A stretch of 41,987 bases of DNA. It comes from Acidimicrobiia bacterium (GTDB lineage Bacteria > Actinomycetota > Acidimicrobiia > Acidimicrobiales > CATQHL01). The translations under genes and the position numbers were made by a program. A model generated the notes under the pieces. It was not told the origin of the DNA. It did no database searches and saw only the letters and a program-made list of their open reading frames with translations. Of the stretch, positions 1-8,766 are shown in pieces (the first letter of the stretch is position 1; each line of letters starts with the position of its first letter). Location: positions 1 to 41,987 of the forward strand of contig VXXM01000019.1 in the NCBI GenBank assembly GCA_009835395.1, in the 5' to 3' direction.

Positions 1-886
1 GGCTGGGGAAGACGAGGTCGGTGCTGGCGGGGAGGCTCTTGGCGGCGCCGAGCACCTCGAGCGCCGCCTCCGAGAGGGGGACGCGATGGGGGCGGGCGTT
101 CTTGGTGTGCTCGGCGGGCACGGTCCACAGCGCGGCACCCTCGTCGACTTGGTTCCAGCGGGCGCCGCGGACCTCGCCGCTGCGGCCGGCGGTGAGGACG
201 AGGAACGCGAAGGCGAGTTTGCTGCCGGCCCAGGCGCCGGAGGCCCGCACCGTGGCGAGAGCGGCGGCGACGTCCGCGTGGGGCAGCGCCCGGTGGTGTT
301 GCACCTGGTGGTTGTTGCGGGGCAGCGCCCGCATGACTGCGGCGGTCGGGTCGTCGGGCCGGTGGCCTTCGGCGATGGCCCACGCCATGACGGCGCTGAT
401 GCGGCCTTTGAGTTTGCGGGCGGTCTCCCGGCGTGTCTGCCAGACAGGACCGACGACCGCCAGTATGTCCTCAGAGGTGATGTCGGCGATGGGCATGTCG
501 CCCAGGCGGGGGTAGGCGAGCCGGCTGAGCGTGGAGCGCCAGCTGTCGCTGGACCGCCCGCCGTCCTTCCAGGAGGGTTCGTGCATGGAAATGACCTGCT
601 CGCACGCCTCGGCGAAGCTCGGCGCGGTGGTGTCGCGGCGCAGCGCTGTGGGGTCGCCGCCTTGGCGGGCGAGCTTGCGATACTCGAAGGCTCTCTGGCG
701 GGCCTCGGCGAGGGATGTGTACGGGTAGCCGCCGAGACCCAGGTCGCGGCGCTTGCCCCTGATGGTGCCCCGCCAGATCCACTGCTTGGACCCCGACGGG
801 GTGACGCGTAAGATCAGGCCGTGCTGGTCGCCGTACTTGCCGGGCACCGTGACGGTGCGGACGAACGCCGCGCTCAACTGCCTCAC
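1..886 (-). CDS. Tyrosine recombinase, P4-type, cut by window edge
   Basis: Site-specific recombinase that would move a genomic island. The reverse strand is open from a GTG at 886 to the left edge without a stop (about 295 residues). The N-terminus matches the DUF4102-type arm-binding domain (VRTVTVPGKYGD, then GLGGYPYTSLAEAR). A SAM-like core-binding segment follows, and then the start of the catalytic domain with the first catalytic Arg in TAGRSGEVRGARW. The HxxR box and the catalytic Tyr lie outside the window. It is a diverged paralogue of the complete integrase at 1507-2667, with the same domain order and local similarity. A GAGAGGGG stretch lies about 12 bases before the GTG. Family and frame are secure; the exact start, and whether the gene is intact, are not known. 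Confidence 0.85.
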   Translation of the reverse strand, partial: MRQLSAAFVRTVTVPGKYGDQHGLILRVTPSGSKQWIWRGTIRGKRRDLGLGGYPYTSLAEARQRAFEYRKLARQGGDPTALRRDTTAPSFAEACEQVISMHEPSWKDGGRSSDSWRSTLSRLAYPRLGDMPIADITSEDILAVVGPVWQTRRETARKLKGRISAVMAWAIAEGHRPDDPTAAVMRALPRNNHQVQHHRALPHADVAAALATVRASGAWAGSKLAFAFLVLTAGRSGEVRGARWNQVDEGAALWTVPAEHTKNARPHRVPLSEAALEVLGAAKSLPASTDLVFPS

Positions 887-922
887 TGGCTTGCCGTGCC
901 CCTCTCTACGCCTCACCCGGCG

Positions 923-993
923 CCGGGGAATCGAACCGCGTGTTGTGGGACACGACCGGGAATCGAACCTTCGTGTCACCGATTTGTCCCACA
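923..993. repeat. tRNA-like repeat and palindrome block beside integrase
   Basis: Two direct copies of a tRNA T-arm-like sequence (CCGGGGAATCGAACC at 923-937 and CCGGGAATCGAACC at 956-969, read on the plus strand) lie 33 bp apart. The second copy is enclosed by nested inverted repeats: GACACGA (949-955) with TCGTGTC (971-977), and TGTGGGACA (944-952) with TGTCCCACA (985-993). On the minus strand this reads as an acceptor-like stem closing over a T-loop, but there is no D-arm or anticodon arm, so it is not a functional tRNA. Its position just upstream of the left integrase fits a recombination site derived from a tRNA 3' end. The attachment-site role is inference. Confidence 0.5.
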
Positions 994-1070
994 CCTGTTG
1001 CGGGATCGCCTGGAACGACAGGGAGCAGCACGGCACGAGTGTAGCAGTGCTGACCTGCGTGTTCGCGAGC

Positions 1071-1088
1071 TCCCTGGGACTCCAGGGA
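1071..1088. other. Perfect 7-bp hairpin downstream of alpA-like gene
   Basis: TCCCTGG (1071-1077), a GACT loop and CCAGGGA (1082-1088) form a perfect inverted repeat about 55 bp beyond the alpA-like stop codon. No U-tract follows, so terminator activity is uncertain. Its core CCCTGGGACT (1072-1081) is identical to 10 bp in the T-arm of tRNA-Lys (2812-2821), so it could instead be a remnant of a distal attachment site. Confidence 0.35.
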
Positions 1089-1142
1089 ACCGCCTGGAAC
1101 CCTAGAATCGCGCATGCCGGGGGCGCGTCGGTAGGCGCTACT

Positions 1143-1421
1143 TCAGGCTGCGGGTCGGCTGGCTAGCCAGGCTTCGATGTCGCTGCGGTGCCAGCCGACG
1201 GCGCGGGCGCCGAGCTTGACCTGCGGGGGGAACTCGTCTCGGTGGATCATCTCGTAGATGGTCGATCTGGAGATGCCGCAGATGGCGACGACTTCGGGGA
1301 GTCGGTAGATCTCGGGTGTGATCGCAGCACGAGTGCATGATTCGGGGTGTCTGTCACTGCGCGACGGCGTCTTGGGGGGTGGCGTTCGGGGATTCTGCGG
1401 GGCGTTCATGGCTTCAGTCAT
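1143..1421 (-). CDS. AlpA-type excisionase / HTH regulator
   Basis: Small DNA-binding protein of 92 residues. Members of this family act as excisionase-like recombination directionality factors or regulate the adjacent integrase. The C-terminal half carries a MerR-like winged helix-turn-helix: YRLPEVVAICGISRSTIYEMI at about 39-59, followed by the basic wing and W-x-x-SDIEAWLASR typical of the AlpA/HTH_17 families. The N-terminal 35 residues are Pro/Arg/Thr rich and look disordered. It lies 85 bp downstream of the complete integrase on the same strand, the usual int-alpA pairing. The ATG at 1421 is chosen; an in-frame ATG at 1409 would give 88 residues. No strong ribosome-binding site is visible for either. 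Confidence 0.75.
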   Translation of the reverse strand: MTEAMNAPQNPRTPPPKTPSRSDRHPESCTRAAITPEIYRLPEVVAICGISRSTIYEMIHRDEFPPQVKLGARAVGWHRSDIEAWLASRPAA

Positions 1422-1506
1422 ACAGCTGATTCTCATCTCATGCAAGGGCATAGAACTATTCGAGCTACGCTCAAAAACTCTTGGGAACCGTACCTGGAGG
1501 CGGTCG

Positions 1507-2667
1507 TCAGTTGGTGATGTAGTCCGCCCAGCGCTGTAGGACTTCTCGGCGTCGCTCGAGGAGGTCTGAGCGCATGTAGGCGGCTTCGACGCCGGCGACG
1601 GCGTGGCCGAGGACCTGTTCGGCGGTTTCGCGGGGCACGCCTTCTTCGGCCATCCAGCTTCGCAGGGTTGCCCGCAGGCCGTGGGGTGTGCCGCGGATGC
1701 CGAGTTCTCGGCACAGTTTGGACACTGTCGCGTCCGATGCCGCTCGACCGGTGGGGGACGGGAAGATGAGCGCGCCGCGGTCGGGGTTGCCGTCCGCGTG
1801 GCCGCGGGCTTCGGCGAGCACCCCCAGTGCCGCTGTCGAGAGCGGGACTCGCATCGGTCGGGCGGTCTTGGTGCGCTCGGCGGGGATCTCCCACACCGCG
1901 GTGTCGGTGTTGATTTCGGCCCATGTCGCCTGCCGGGCTTCGCCGGAGCGGGTGCCCGTGAGGGCGAGGAACTCGTAGACGGCTTTGGTCGCCCACCAGG
2001 CGCCGGAGTCTTGGACGCGACGGATGGCATCGCCGACCTCCGATGCCGGGAGCGCTTTGTGGTGCTGGACGACGCCGTTGGGTTTGGGCAGGGCGGCTCG
2101 GGCGGCTTCGGTTGCGTCGCGGTCGGTGAGTCCTTCGGCCATCGCCCACCGCAGCACGGCGCGGATGCGCCCGAGGGTCTTGCGGGCCTGTTCGTGGCGT
2201 TTGAGCCAGATCGGGCCGACGATGGCGAGAACGTCCGCGGTGGTGACCTCGGCGACGGGCTTGTTCCCAATGGTGGGGTAGGCGAAGCGCCCGAAGGTGC
2301 TGCGCCAGTGGTCGGCGGTGCGGGGGTTGCGCCAGCCGTCGGCGTGCAGGGCGATGGTCTTCTCGGCGGCCTGTTCGAAGGTGACGGCCCGGTTGCGGCG
2401 GGGGTCGCGGCCCTGGGAGAGCGATTGGCGGTTCTCGAGTGCTTTGGCGCGGGCGTCGGCGAGGGAGACGACGGGGTAGGCGCCGAGGCCGATCATGACC
2501 GGCCGGCGGTTGATGTAGAGGCGCTGGCTCCAACTCTTACTGGTGCCCCCGTCGGCCGCGGGCTTGACGAGCAGGCTGAGTCCGTTGCCGCGGCGCCCGT
2601 CGCCGTAGCGGCCGGGATGCTTGACTTGGCGCACGAATGTGGCGCTGAGGCTGCTGGGCCGATCCAC
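1507..2667 (-). CDS. P4-type tyrosine integrase (DUF4102 + phage integrase)
   Basis: Complete 386-residue recombinase that inserts an element at a tRNA 3' end. The DUF4102-type arm-binding domain spans roughly 7-90 (YINRRPVMIGLGAYP), the core-binding domain about 95-195, and the catalytic domain 205-386. All catalytic residues are visible: Arg240 (LTGTRSGE), Lys267, His329 and Arg332 (HGLR), His355 (LGH) and Tyr364 (AAYMRSD). The GTG start at 2667 has GGGAG about 8 bases upstream. The gene starts 139 bp from the 3' end of tRNA-Lys, the arrangement expected for a P4-like island in that tRNA, and is followed by an alpA-like gene. No cargo lies between this integrase and the next one, so this may be a stripped remnant. 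Confidence 0.92.
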   Translation of the reverse strand: MDRPSSLSATFVRQVKHPGRYGDGRRGNGLSLLVKPAADGGTSKSWSQRLYINRRPVMIGLGAYPVVSLADARAKALENRQSLSQGRDPRRNRAVTFEQAAEKTIALHADGWRNPRTADHWRSTFGRFAYPTIGNKPVAEVTTADVLAIVGPIWLKRHEQARKTLGRIRAVLRWAMAEGLTDRDATEAARAALPKPNGVVQHHKALPASEVGDAIRRVQDSGAWWATKAVYEFLALTGTRSGEARQATWAEINTDTAVWEIPAERTKTARPMRVPLSTAALGVLAEARGHADGNPDRGALIFPSPTGRAASDATVSKLCRELGIRGTPHGLRATLRSWMAEEGVPRETAEQVLGHAVAGVEAAYMRSDLLERRREVLQRWADYITN

Positions 2668-2805
2668 GGTTATGCTCCCGGTTATTACATTCCGTTCGGG
2701 ATGGCGGTGGATCAGTCTAGACGATCTCAGCTACAAAATGCGCTCTGACCTGGTATAATATCAGCCTTTCCGGACAACCTCGGATGACTCCGGACCCTAT
2801 TTCTG

Positions 2806-2879
2806 TACCCCCCCTGGGACTTGAACCCAGAACCTGCGGATTAAGAGTCCGTTGCTCTGCCAAATTGAGCTAGAGGGGC
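2806..2879 (-). tRNA. tRNA-Lys(CTT)
   Basis: The minus strand folds into a full cloverleaf: acceptor GCCCCTC pairs with GGGGGGT (one G-T closing pair), the D-arm contains GCTCAATTTGGCAGAGC, the anticodon loop CTCTTAA gives CTT, and the T-loop is TTCAAGT. CCA is not encoded. The adjacent integrase makes its 3' end the probable attB. Confidence 0.93.
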
Positions 2880-2883
2880 TTGT

Positions 2884-2961
2884 TGGGCGGACCGAGGGGA
2901 TTTGAACCCCCGACCTCCGGGACCACAACCCGGCGCTCTAACCAACTGAGCTACGGTCAAC
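2884..2961 (-). tRNA. tRNA-His(GTG)
   Basis: Minus-strand cloverleaf with anticodon loop TTGTGGT (GTG), D-arm GCTCAGTTGGTTAGAGC and T-loop TTCAAAT. The extra G at position -1 (2961) faces C73, the tRNA-His identity element, and CCA is encoded (2886-2884). Acceptor pair 2:71 is T-C and pair 1:72 is T-G, so the acceptor tip is weak. It sits four bases upstream of tRNA-Lys, so the two are probably co-transcribed. Confidence 0.92.
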
Positions 2962-3023
2962 AGGGGCACCCATCATATGCCCCGGCGGGTGCTCCGCCAC
3001 GGCCCGCCGGCCTACCCGGCCAA

Positions 3024-4172
3024 CTAGAACTGCAGCGGGCAGATGGGTTCGTCGAAGCGCCAGCCTCTGGCGCCGAGGACTTCCAGCACGGCGTCCAGGG
3101 CCGCCAGGGTGTCGGCGCCGGTGTGCTCGTGCAGGATCAGGATCGAGCCGTTCTGCATGTCGAGCATGCTCCGGGTGAGCTCCTCGACCCCCGGGAATTC
3201 CCAGTCCCGCGGGTCCGGCTCACCCCAGTGCAGAATCTCGAACCCCTCGTCGCCGGCCCATTCGGCGATGTCGTCGCTGAGAATGCCGAACGGGGTGCGC
3301 AGGCAGTTCGTGCCGAGTTCGCCGTACAGCTCGGCGCTGGCGCGCAGTTCCCGGCGGAACAGCTCTTCGCTCTCGAGTGCCGCCCTCTCGTGCGACCACA
3401 GGTGGCTGCCGATGGTGTGCCCGCGGGCGACGATCTCCTCGATGATGTGGAAGTTCACCTCGGCGTGCGCCCCCAAGGGGAAGAAGGTGGCGCGCGCCCC
3501 GTGCCGGTCGAGCAGGTCGAGGGTCGGCCGCGTCCAGCGGGTGCTCGGCCCGTCGTCGAAGGTCAGGTAGAACCGCGGCGCACCGGACTCGCCGGAGGGT
3601 CCCCGGCGGATGATTCGGGCCGGCCGCCCCAGGGGCTCGGCGACGTGTCCCGCCACGAAGGGAACCGACTCGGCGAGTGCGAGTTCCTCCTCGCTGAGGT
3701 TTCGGTGCAACTCTTCCTCGAACCGCAGCCAGTAGCAGTTCTCGCCAGGGCGGTAGAGGGTGAAGAACGGATCCGACGGATTGGGGCAGATCGTGGGGAT
3801 GACGTTTCTGAGGGTGGCGTCCACGGCGTTCGGCGCCGCCTCGTCCTCGTCCTCGCCGACGGCATCGGGGGAGTCTGCCGCCGGAGGGTCCTCTTCGCCG
3901 GGGAGCTCCCCCTCGTCGGCCTCCTCGGGAGGTGGGGCCGCCTCGGCGAGGTCCTCTTCCACCACGGCGGTCACGGTGTCGGGTCGTTCGATCGGTTCGG
4001 GCTCGGCGGCTGCGGCCATCGGCTGGACCGGTGGGGCAGCGGAGGCCGGCTCACCGCCGGGGTCGTCCATGGAGGCACTCGCTGCGGGCACCGAGCCCGA
4101 ACTCATCGCCACCGCCAGCGCACCGACCGCGGCGAGCACGGCCAGGGCGGCAAGTGTGGGGCGCCACTTCAT
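3024..4172 (-). CDS. Exported polysaccharide deacetylase (NodB domain)
   Basis: 382-residue carbohydrate esterase 4 family protein, probably removing N- or O-acetyl groups from a cell-envelope polysaccharide or peptidoglycan. An N-terminal hydrophobic segment (residues about 7-23) is a signal peptide or anchor. It is followed by a long Pro/Ala/Glu/Asp-rich linker (35-120) and a region with a Cys pair (C129, C146). The NodB domain starts near 200 with TFDDGP (204-209; the Asp pair supplies catalytic base and metal ligand). The metal-binding GSHLWSH (His257, His261) and the late LHEH motif (His ligand) follow. ATG at 4172 overlaps the stop of the upstream thioesterase gene by 4 bp, so the two are co-transcribed. 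The natural substrate cannot be told from sequence. Confidence 0.85.
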   Translation of the reverse strand: MKWRPTLAALAVLAAVGALAVAMSSGSVPAASASMDDPGGEPASAAPPVQPMAAAAEPEPIERPDTVTAVVEEDLAEAAPPPEEADEGELPGEEDPPAADSPDAVGEDEDEAAPNAVDATLRNVIPTICPNPSDPFFTLYRPGENCYWLRFEEELHRNLSEEELALAESVPFVAGHVAEPLGRPARIIRRGPSGESGAPRFYLTFDDGPSTRWTRPTLDLLDRHGARATFFPLGAHAEVNFHIIEEIVARGHTIGSHLWSHERAALESEELFRRELRASAELYGELGTNCLRTPFGILSDDIAEWAGDEGFEILHWGEPDPRDWEFPGVEELTRSMLDMQNGSILILHEHTGADTLAALDAVLEVLGARGWRFDEPICPLQF

Positions 4173-4951
4173 CCGCCGTCACCCCGCGTCTCGGGGCAGG
4201 GCGAGGGTTCGGGTCCCACGAGCGCCGAGGCGCACAGACCGGCCTCGTTCACGAACCACATCCGCAGCGTCCCGTCGGTATCGACGGAGACCGGCGTATC
4301 CAGGGTCTGGCCCGCGCCGACCGCCGACCGGTGTTCGATCTCGGCGCGATAGGGCGCGTCCAGGCCGCGGGTCGTCGCTTCCTCCAGCACCGCCGTCCAG
4401 TACGCGGCGTTGTTCACGTGGCCCAGCACGTCCAGGTCGCACCAGCGCGGCTCCCATCGCATTGTCCCGTCGTCAGCAGGTGCCGGCGGGTGCAGGAGCG
4501 TGGCGCCGACCCGCCGGTCGCCGGCGGACGGGCCGAACGTCTCCTCGAACCTGCCGGCGAGACGGCGCGGGATGCCGTTGGCGGGATCGAGGTGCACCCA
4601 CAGCGCGGCGGCGTCGATCTGCGCCCCCCGCGCCCCTCGCAGCTGCGTCGAGCGCTCGGCCCAGCGGCTCCCGAGACCCGAGCACCACGTCGTGAGCGTG
4701 AGGGTCTCGTCGAAGCCGGCGGGGGCGTGCACCACCATCAGCAGCCGTCGCAGCACCCACGAGCGATCGTCGCCGAACCCGGCGTCGAGATAGTCGTCGG
4801 TGGCAATGTCCTGCAGATGGCAGGCAAGAGCGTCGAGGCGGAGCAGGCCGTCGGGGCCCGCCTCGTCGAGCCGTACTCGCCGCGTGTCGCTGAACCGCCG
4901 GCCGGTCGCCGGCAGCGGCTGCAGGTTGCCGGCACCGACGACTCTGGGCAC
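4169..4951 (-). CDS. Acyl-ACP thioesterase-like double hotdog protein
   Basis: 260-residue protein resembling FatA/FatB-type acyl-ACP thioesterases, which release fatty acids from acyl carrier protein. Two hotdog repeats are apparent: an N-terminal half with RVRLDEAGPDGLLRLDALACHLQDIATDD and WVLRRLLM, and a C-terminal half with RWCDLDVLGHVNNAAYW, whose Asp/His/Asn cluster is the usual thioesterase signature. GTG at 4951 is the first good start; the ribosome-binding site is weak. It overlaps the deacetylase gene by 4 bp, which hints at a role in envelope or lipid remodelling, but that link is only inference. The upstream 138 bp are shared with the divergent SMP-30 gene and should contain both promoters. 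Confidence 0.8.
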   Translation of the reverse strand: MPRVVGAGNLQPLPATGRRFSDTRRVRLDEAGPDGLLRLDALACHLQDIATDDYLDAGFGDDRSWVLRRLLMVVHAPAGFDETLTLTTWCSGLGSRWAERSTQLRGARGAQIDAAALWVHLDPANGIPRRLAGRFEETFGPSAGDRRVGATLLHPPAPADDGTMRWEPRWCDLDVLGHVNNAAYWTAVLEEATTRGLDAPYRAEIEHRSAVGAGQTLDTPVSVDTDGTLRMWFVNEAGLCASALVGPEPSPCPETRGDGG

Positions 4952-5089
4952 GTCTCGGACAGTAACACCGGTCCCGTAATTCGCCGTGCGACCCGGCGGG
5001 CGCCGGGCGGCCGCCCGTTAGCCTCCAGTGCCGGTGGTCGGGATCGGCGCGTCGCGACCCGACCGGGGACTCCGCGAGGAGGCGGTGAC

Positions 5090-6477
<1,388 letters not shown>

Positions 6478-6593
6478 TTACAGAACACCGCTGCCCCGGT
6501 CGGCGACTGCGCCAGCGTAGCGGCTTGACAAACTGTGGCACGGGCGCGCGCGGGCCTGTGGTCGGGGATCCGAGCAACGGGAGGCGAAGGGGA

Positions 6594-6920
6594 ATGTACA
6601 TCGAGGTGGACCTGCGAACCGGGCGGCGGCGCCTTGTCGAAGTCGACGACTTCGACCGGTTCCACATCGAGGCCGACGGCGACCGCCACGACGTGCTGCG
6701 GGTGCTCGGCGCCGAGGCGCGCCTCGGGCGGACCCATCACCTGTGGTGGTCGATCGAGGCTGCGCGGCGGCTGGCGCCGGCGGATCGGGAACCGGTCTGG
6801 GACGAGCGATTCGACGCCATGATGGCGTGGGCGGCGACGCAGGGATGGATCGACGAGGCCGGCACCCACGTCCAGGTTCACATCGAACGCCCCGGCGGGG
6901 GCATCGTCACGACGACCTGA
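6594..6920 (+). CDS. Hypothetical 108-residue protein
   Basis: I do not recognise this gene. ATG at 6594 follows GGGAGGCGAAGGGGA, a good ribosome-binding region, and the frame is open for 108 codons. The product is acidic and soluble: an N-terminal MYIEVDLRTGRRRLVEVDDF, a middle with paired histidines and tryptophans (THHLWWSIEAARRL), and a Thr-rich end. There is no signal peptide, membrane segment or cysteine. It overlaps the convergent psuG 3' end by 14 bp. Its own plausible start region and non-repetitive composition argue that it is real. Confidence 0.55.
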   Translation: MYIEVDLRTGRRRLVEVDDFDRFHIEADGDRHDVLRVLGAEARLGRTHHLWWSIEAARRLAPADREPVWDERFDAMMAWAATQGWIDEAGTHVQVHIERPGGGIVTTT

Positions 6921-7833
6921 GTGGCGCGCCCGGCCGGTTCCGGATGGCGACGGCTCTGGCGATGGCGGCAGCCAAACGGGCGTTGTTGACGACCAACTCC
7001 ACGTTGGCGTCCACCGAGCGGCCCGCCGTGGCCTCGTCGATGGCGTCGAGGATGTAGGGCGTGACCTCGCCACCGCTGATGCCGGCGGCCCCGGCGCGCG
7101 CCAGAGCCTCGGCGACGGCGCCCTCGATGACGGCGTTCGGCACGGCCGCGGCTTGCGGGGGAGGCACCGTGAACAGCACTCCCGTGCGGCCCATGGCGTT
7201 GACGATGGTGGCCGCCTCGGTGGCGGAGTCCACGCGGTAGGGGAGTTCCAGGCCGCTGCTGCGACTCCAGAACGCCGGCAGTTCGTCGCACCCGTAGCCG
7301 ACGACCGGCACCCCGAGCGTCTCGAGGCGCTCCAGGGTGTGCGGAAGGTCCAGGAATGCCTTGCCGCCGGCGCAGACCGTCGCCACCGGGTAGTGCGCGA
7401 GCGCTTCGAGGTCGGAGCTCACGTCGCCGGTCTCGGCGCTGTCGCGGTGGACGCCGCCGATGCCACCGGTGGCGAAGACCCCGATGCCGGCCGCGTGAGC
7501 CAGCACGAGCGACCCCGACACGGTGGTGGCACCCGCCGGCCACCGCTCGGCGATCGCCACGGGCAGGTCTCGTTCGGCCATCTTCTCCTCGCAGGCGAGG
7601 ATCGCGGCGTAGCCGTCGGCGTCGAGACCCACGCGGGGCACGCCGTCCAGCAGCGCGGTCACCGCCGGTGTGACGTCCTGGGACTCGATGGCCTCGAGGC
7701 AGCGCTCGAGTGCCTCGGCGTTGCGTCCCGCCGGCAGCCCCAAGTGCGAGTACACGGTGGACTCCAGTGCCACCACGGGACGCCCCGCCGCCAGCGCCTC
7801 GGCGACGCGGGGATGGATGACCGGCGATATCAC
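6907..7833 (-). CDS. psuG: Pseudouridine-5'-phosphate glycosidase
   Basis: 308-residue enzyme that cleaves the C-glycosidic bond of pseudouridine 5'-phosphate to uracil and ribose 5-phosphate (the reverse is also possible). It aligns along the E. coli PsuG (YeiN) fold: RPVVALESTVYSHLG near residue 19, the highly conserved VFATGGIGGVHR, the VCAGGKAFLDL segment with the probable catalytic Lys, GYGCDELPAFW, and the late NNARLAAAIA. The GTG start at 7833 overlaps the stop of the PfkB kinase gene by 4 bp, the common psuK-psuG arrangement. It is the last gene of the nucleoside operon. The related indigoidine-synthesis IndA name sometimes appears for this family; the operon context favours pseudouridine. 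Confidence 0.9.
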   Translation of the reverse strand: MISPVIHPRVAEALAAGRPVVALESTVYSHLGLPAGRNAEALERCLEAIESQDVTPAVTALLDGVPRVGLDADGYAAILACEEKMAERDLPVAIAERWPAGATTVSGSLVLAHAAGIGVFATGGIGGVHRDSAETGDVSSDLEALAHYPVATVCAGGKAFLDLPHTLERLETLGVPVVGYGCDELPAFWSRSSGLELPYRVDSATEAATIVNAMGRTGVLFTVPPPQAAAVPNAVIEGAVAEALARAGAAGISGGEVTPYILDAIDEATAGRSVDANVELVVNNARLAAAIARAVAIRNRPGAPLRSS

Positions 7834-8744
7834 GTTGCAGTCCCCGCTTCGCCGGTGCTACCTGGGGACTCGGTCGCCGCGGCTGCCAGCGCCCGCAGGT
7901 GGAGCGCCGCGGCCGCCTGTCCCGTCGCGGTCGCTTCCAACCAGTCGCTTCCGGCCAGGCGGGCCGCCAGCAGGCCACCGGCGAAGCTGTCGCCGGCACC
8001 GGTGGTGTCCGGCACCCGCTCCAGCGGCGGCGGCGTCAGCGCCTCGCCGTCGAAGCCCGCGCCGTACAGGCGCGTCGGGCGCGGCCCGTCCTTGATGACG
8101 ACGAGGTCGGCGAGTTGGCGGTGGCCGCCCGTGGCTTCCAGCAGATCCGCCTCACCGGCGTCGCACAGCAGCAGGTCGGGACCGATGCCGACGAGGGTAT
8201 CCCTGAAGGCGTCGACGCCGGAATCGGCGATCGCACCCACCGAGCAGGCGTCCACGCTGAGGATCCCGCCGGCGTCGCGCACCGCTGCGATCATGCGGTG
8301 CGCCGCCGACGCCAGGGGCTCCTCCAGCAGCGAGTAGCCGGCCACGTGCAGGATGGCGAGACCCTCCAGCCACGCCGCCTCGAAGCCGTCGAGTTCGGCG
8401 CAGGCCCCCCGGTCGGTGAGCATGGTGCGCTCGCCGCCGGCGCCGGCGAGCACGACCACGGTGCCGGTGCGTCCGCCGCGCCGCACGCAGGGCTCCACGT
8501 CAGCGGCGACCAGTTCCTCCAGCAGGCGGTCGCCCAGTTTGTCGGCGCCGACCTGGCCGAAGAAGCGCACCCTTCCCGGGCCGAGCACTCCGGCGGCGGA
8601 CACCGCGGCGTTTGCCGCGCTGCCGCCACGCCGTCGCCGGATGACGCATGGGGTGTCGGTGTCGGCGCGCACGTCGCTGCGGCGGTGCACCACGACGTCC
8701 TCCAACAGGTCGCCGAGGAATCCCACCTGCGGCGTTCGGCGCAT
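7830..8744 (-). CDS. psuK: PfkB-family kinase, probable pseudouridine kinase
   Basis: 304-residue ribokinase-like sugar/nucleoside kinase. It has the N-terminal GG motif (RRRGGSAANAAVSAAG) and the PfkB signature 2, DTTGAGDSFAGGLL, containing the catalytic Asp and the anion hole. The VVIKDGPRPTRLY strand leads into the ATP site. Overlap with psuG and the nucleoside setting make phosphorylation of pseudouridine to its 5'-phosphate the likely role; ribokinase or another nucleoside kinase is the alternative, because PfkB substrate specificity cannot be read from motifs. It starts 22 bp after the nucleoside hydrolase stop. Confidence 0.8.
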   Translation of the reverse strand: MRRTPQVGFLGDLLEDVVVHRRSDVRADTDTPCVIRRRRGGSAANAAVSAAGVLGPGRVRFFGQVGADKLGDRLLEELVAADVEPCVRRGGRTGTVVVLAGAGGERTMLTDRGACAELDGFEAAWLEGLAILHVAGYSLLEEPLASAAHRMIAAVRDAGGILSVDACSVGAIADSGVDAFRDTLVGIGPDLLLCDAGEADLLEATGGHRQLADLVVIKDGPRPTRLYGAGFDGEALTPPPLERVPDTTGAGDSFAGGLLAARLAGSDWLEATATGQAAAALHLRALAAAATESPGSTGEAGTAT

Positions 8745-8766
8745 CAGAGGTGCATGGGCCGGCCGC

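Noticed and set aside
86..811. Long plus-strand frames across the left integrase
   Set aside because: Shadows of the minus-strand recombinase, which has clear conserved motifs in its own frame.
2754..2759. Perfect TATAAT on the plus strand near the integrase start
   Set aside because: No -35 box lies about 17 bases upstream, and a transcript would run antisense to tRNA-Lys. It may be a chance match in a short AT-rich patch.
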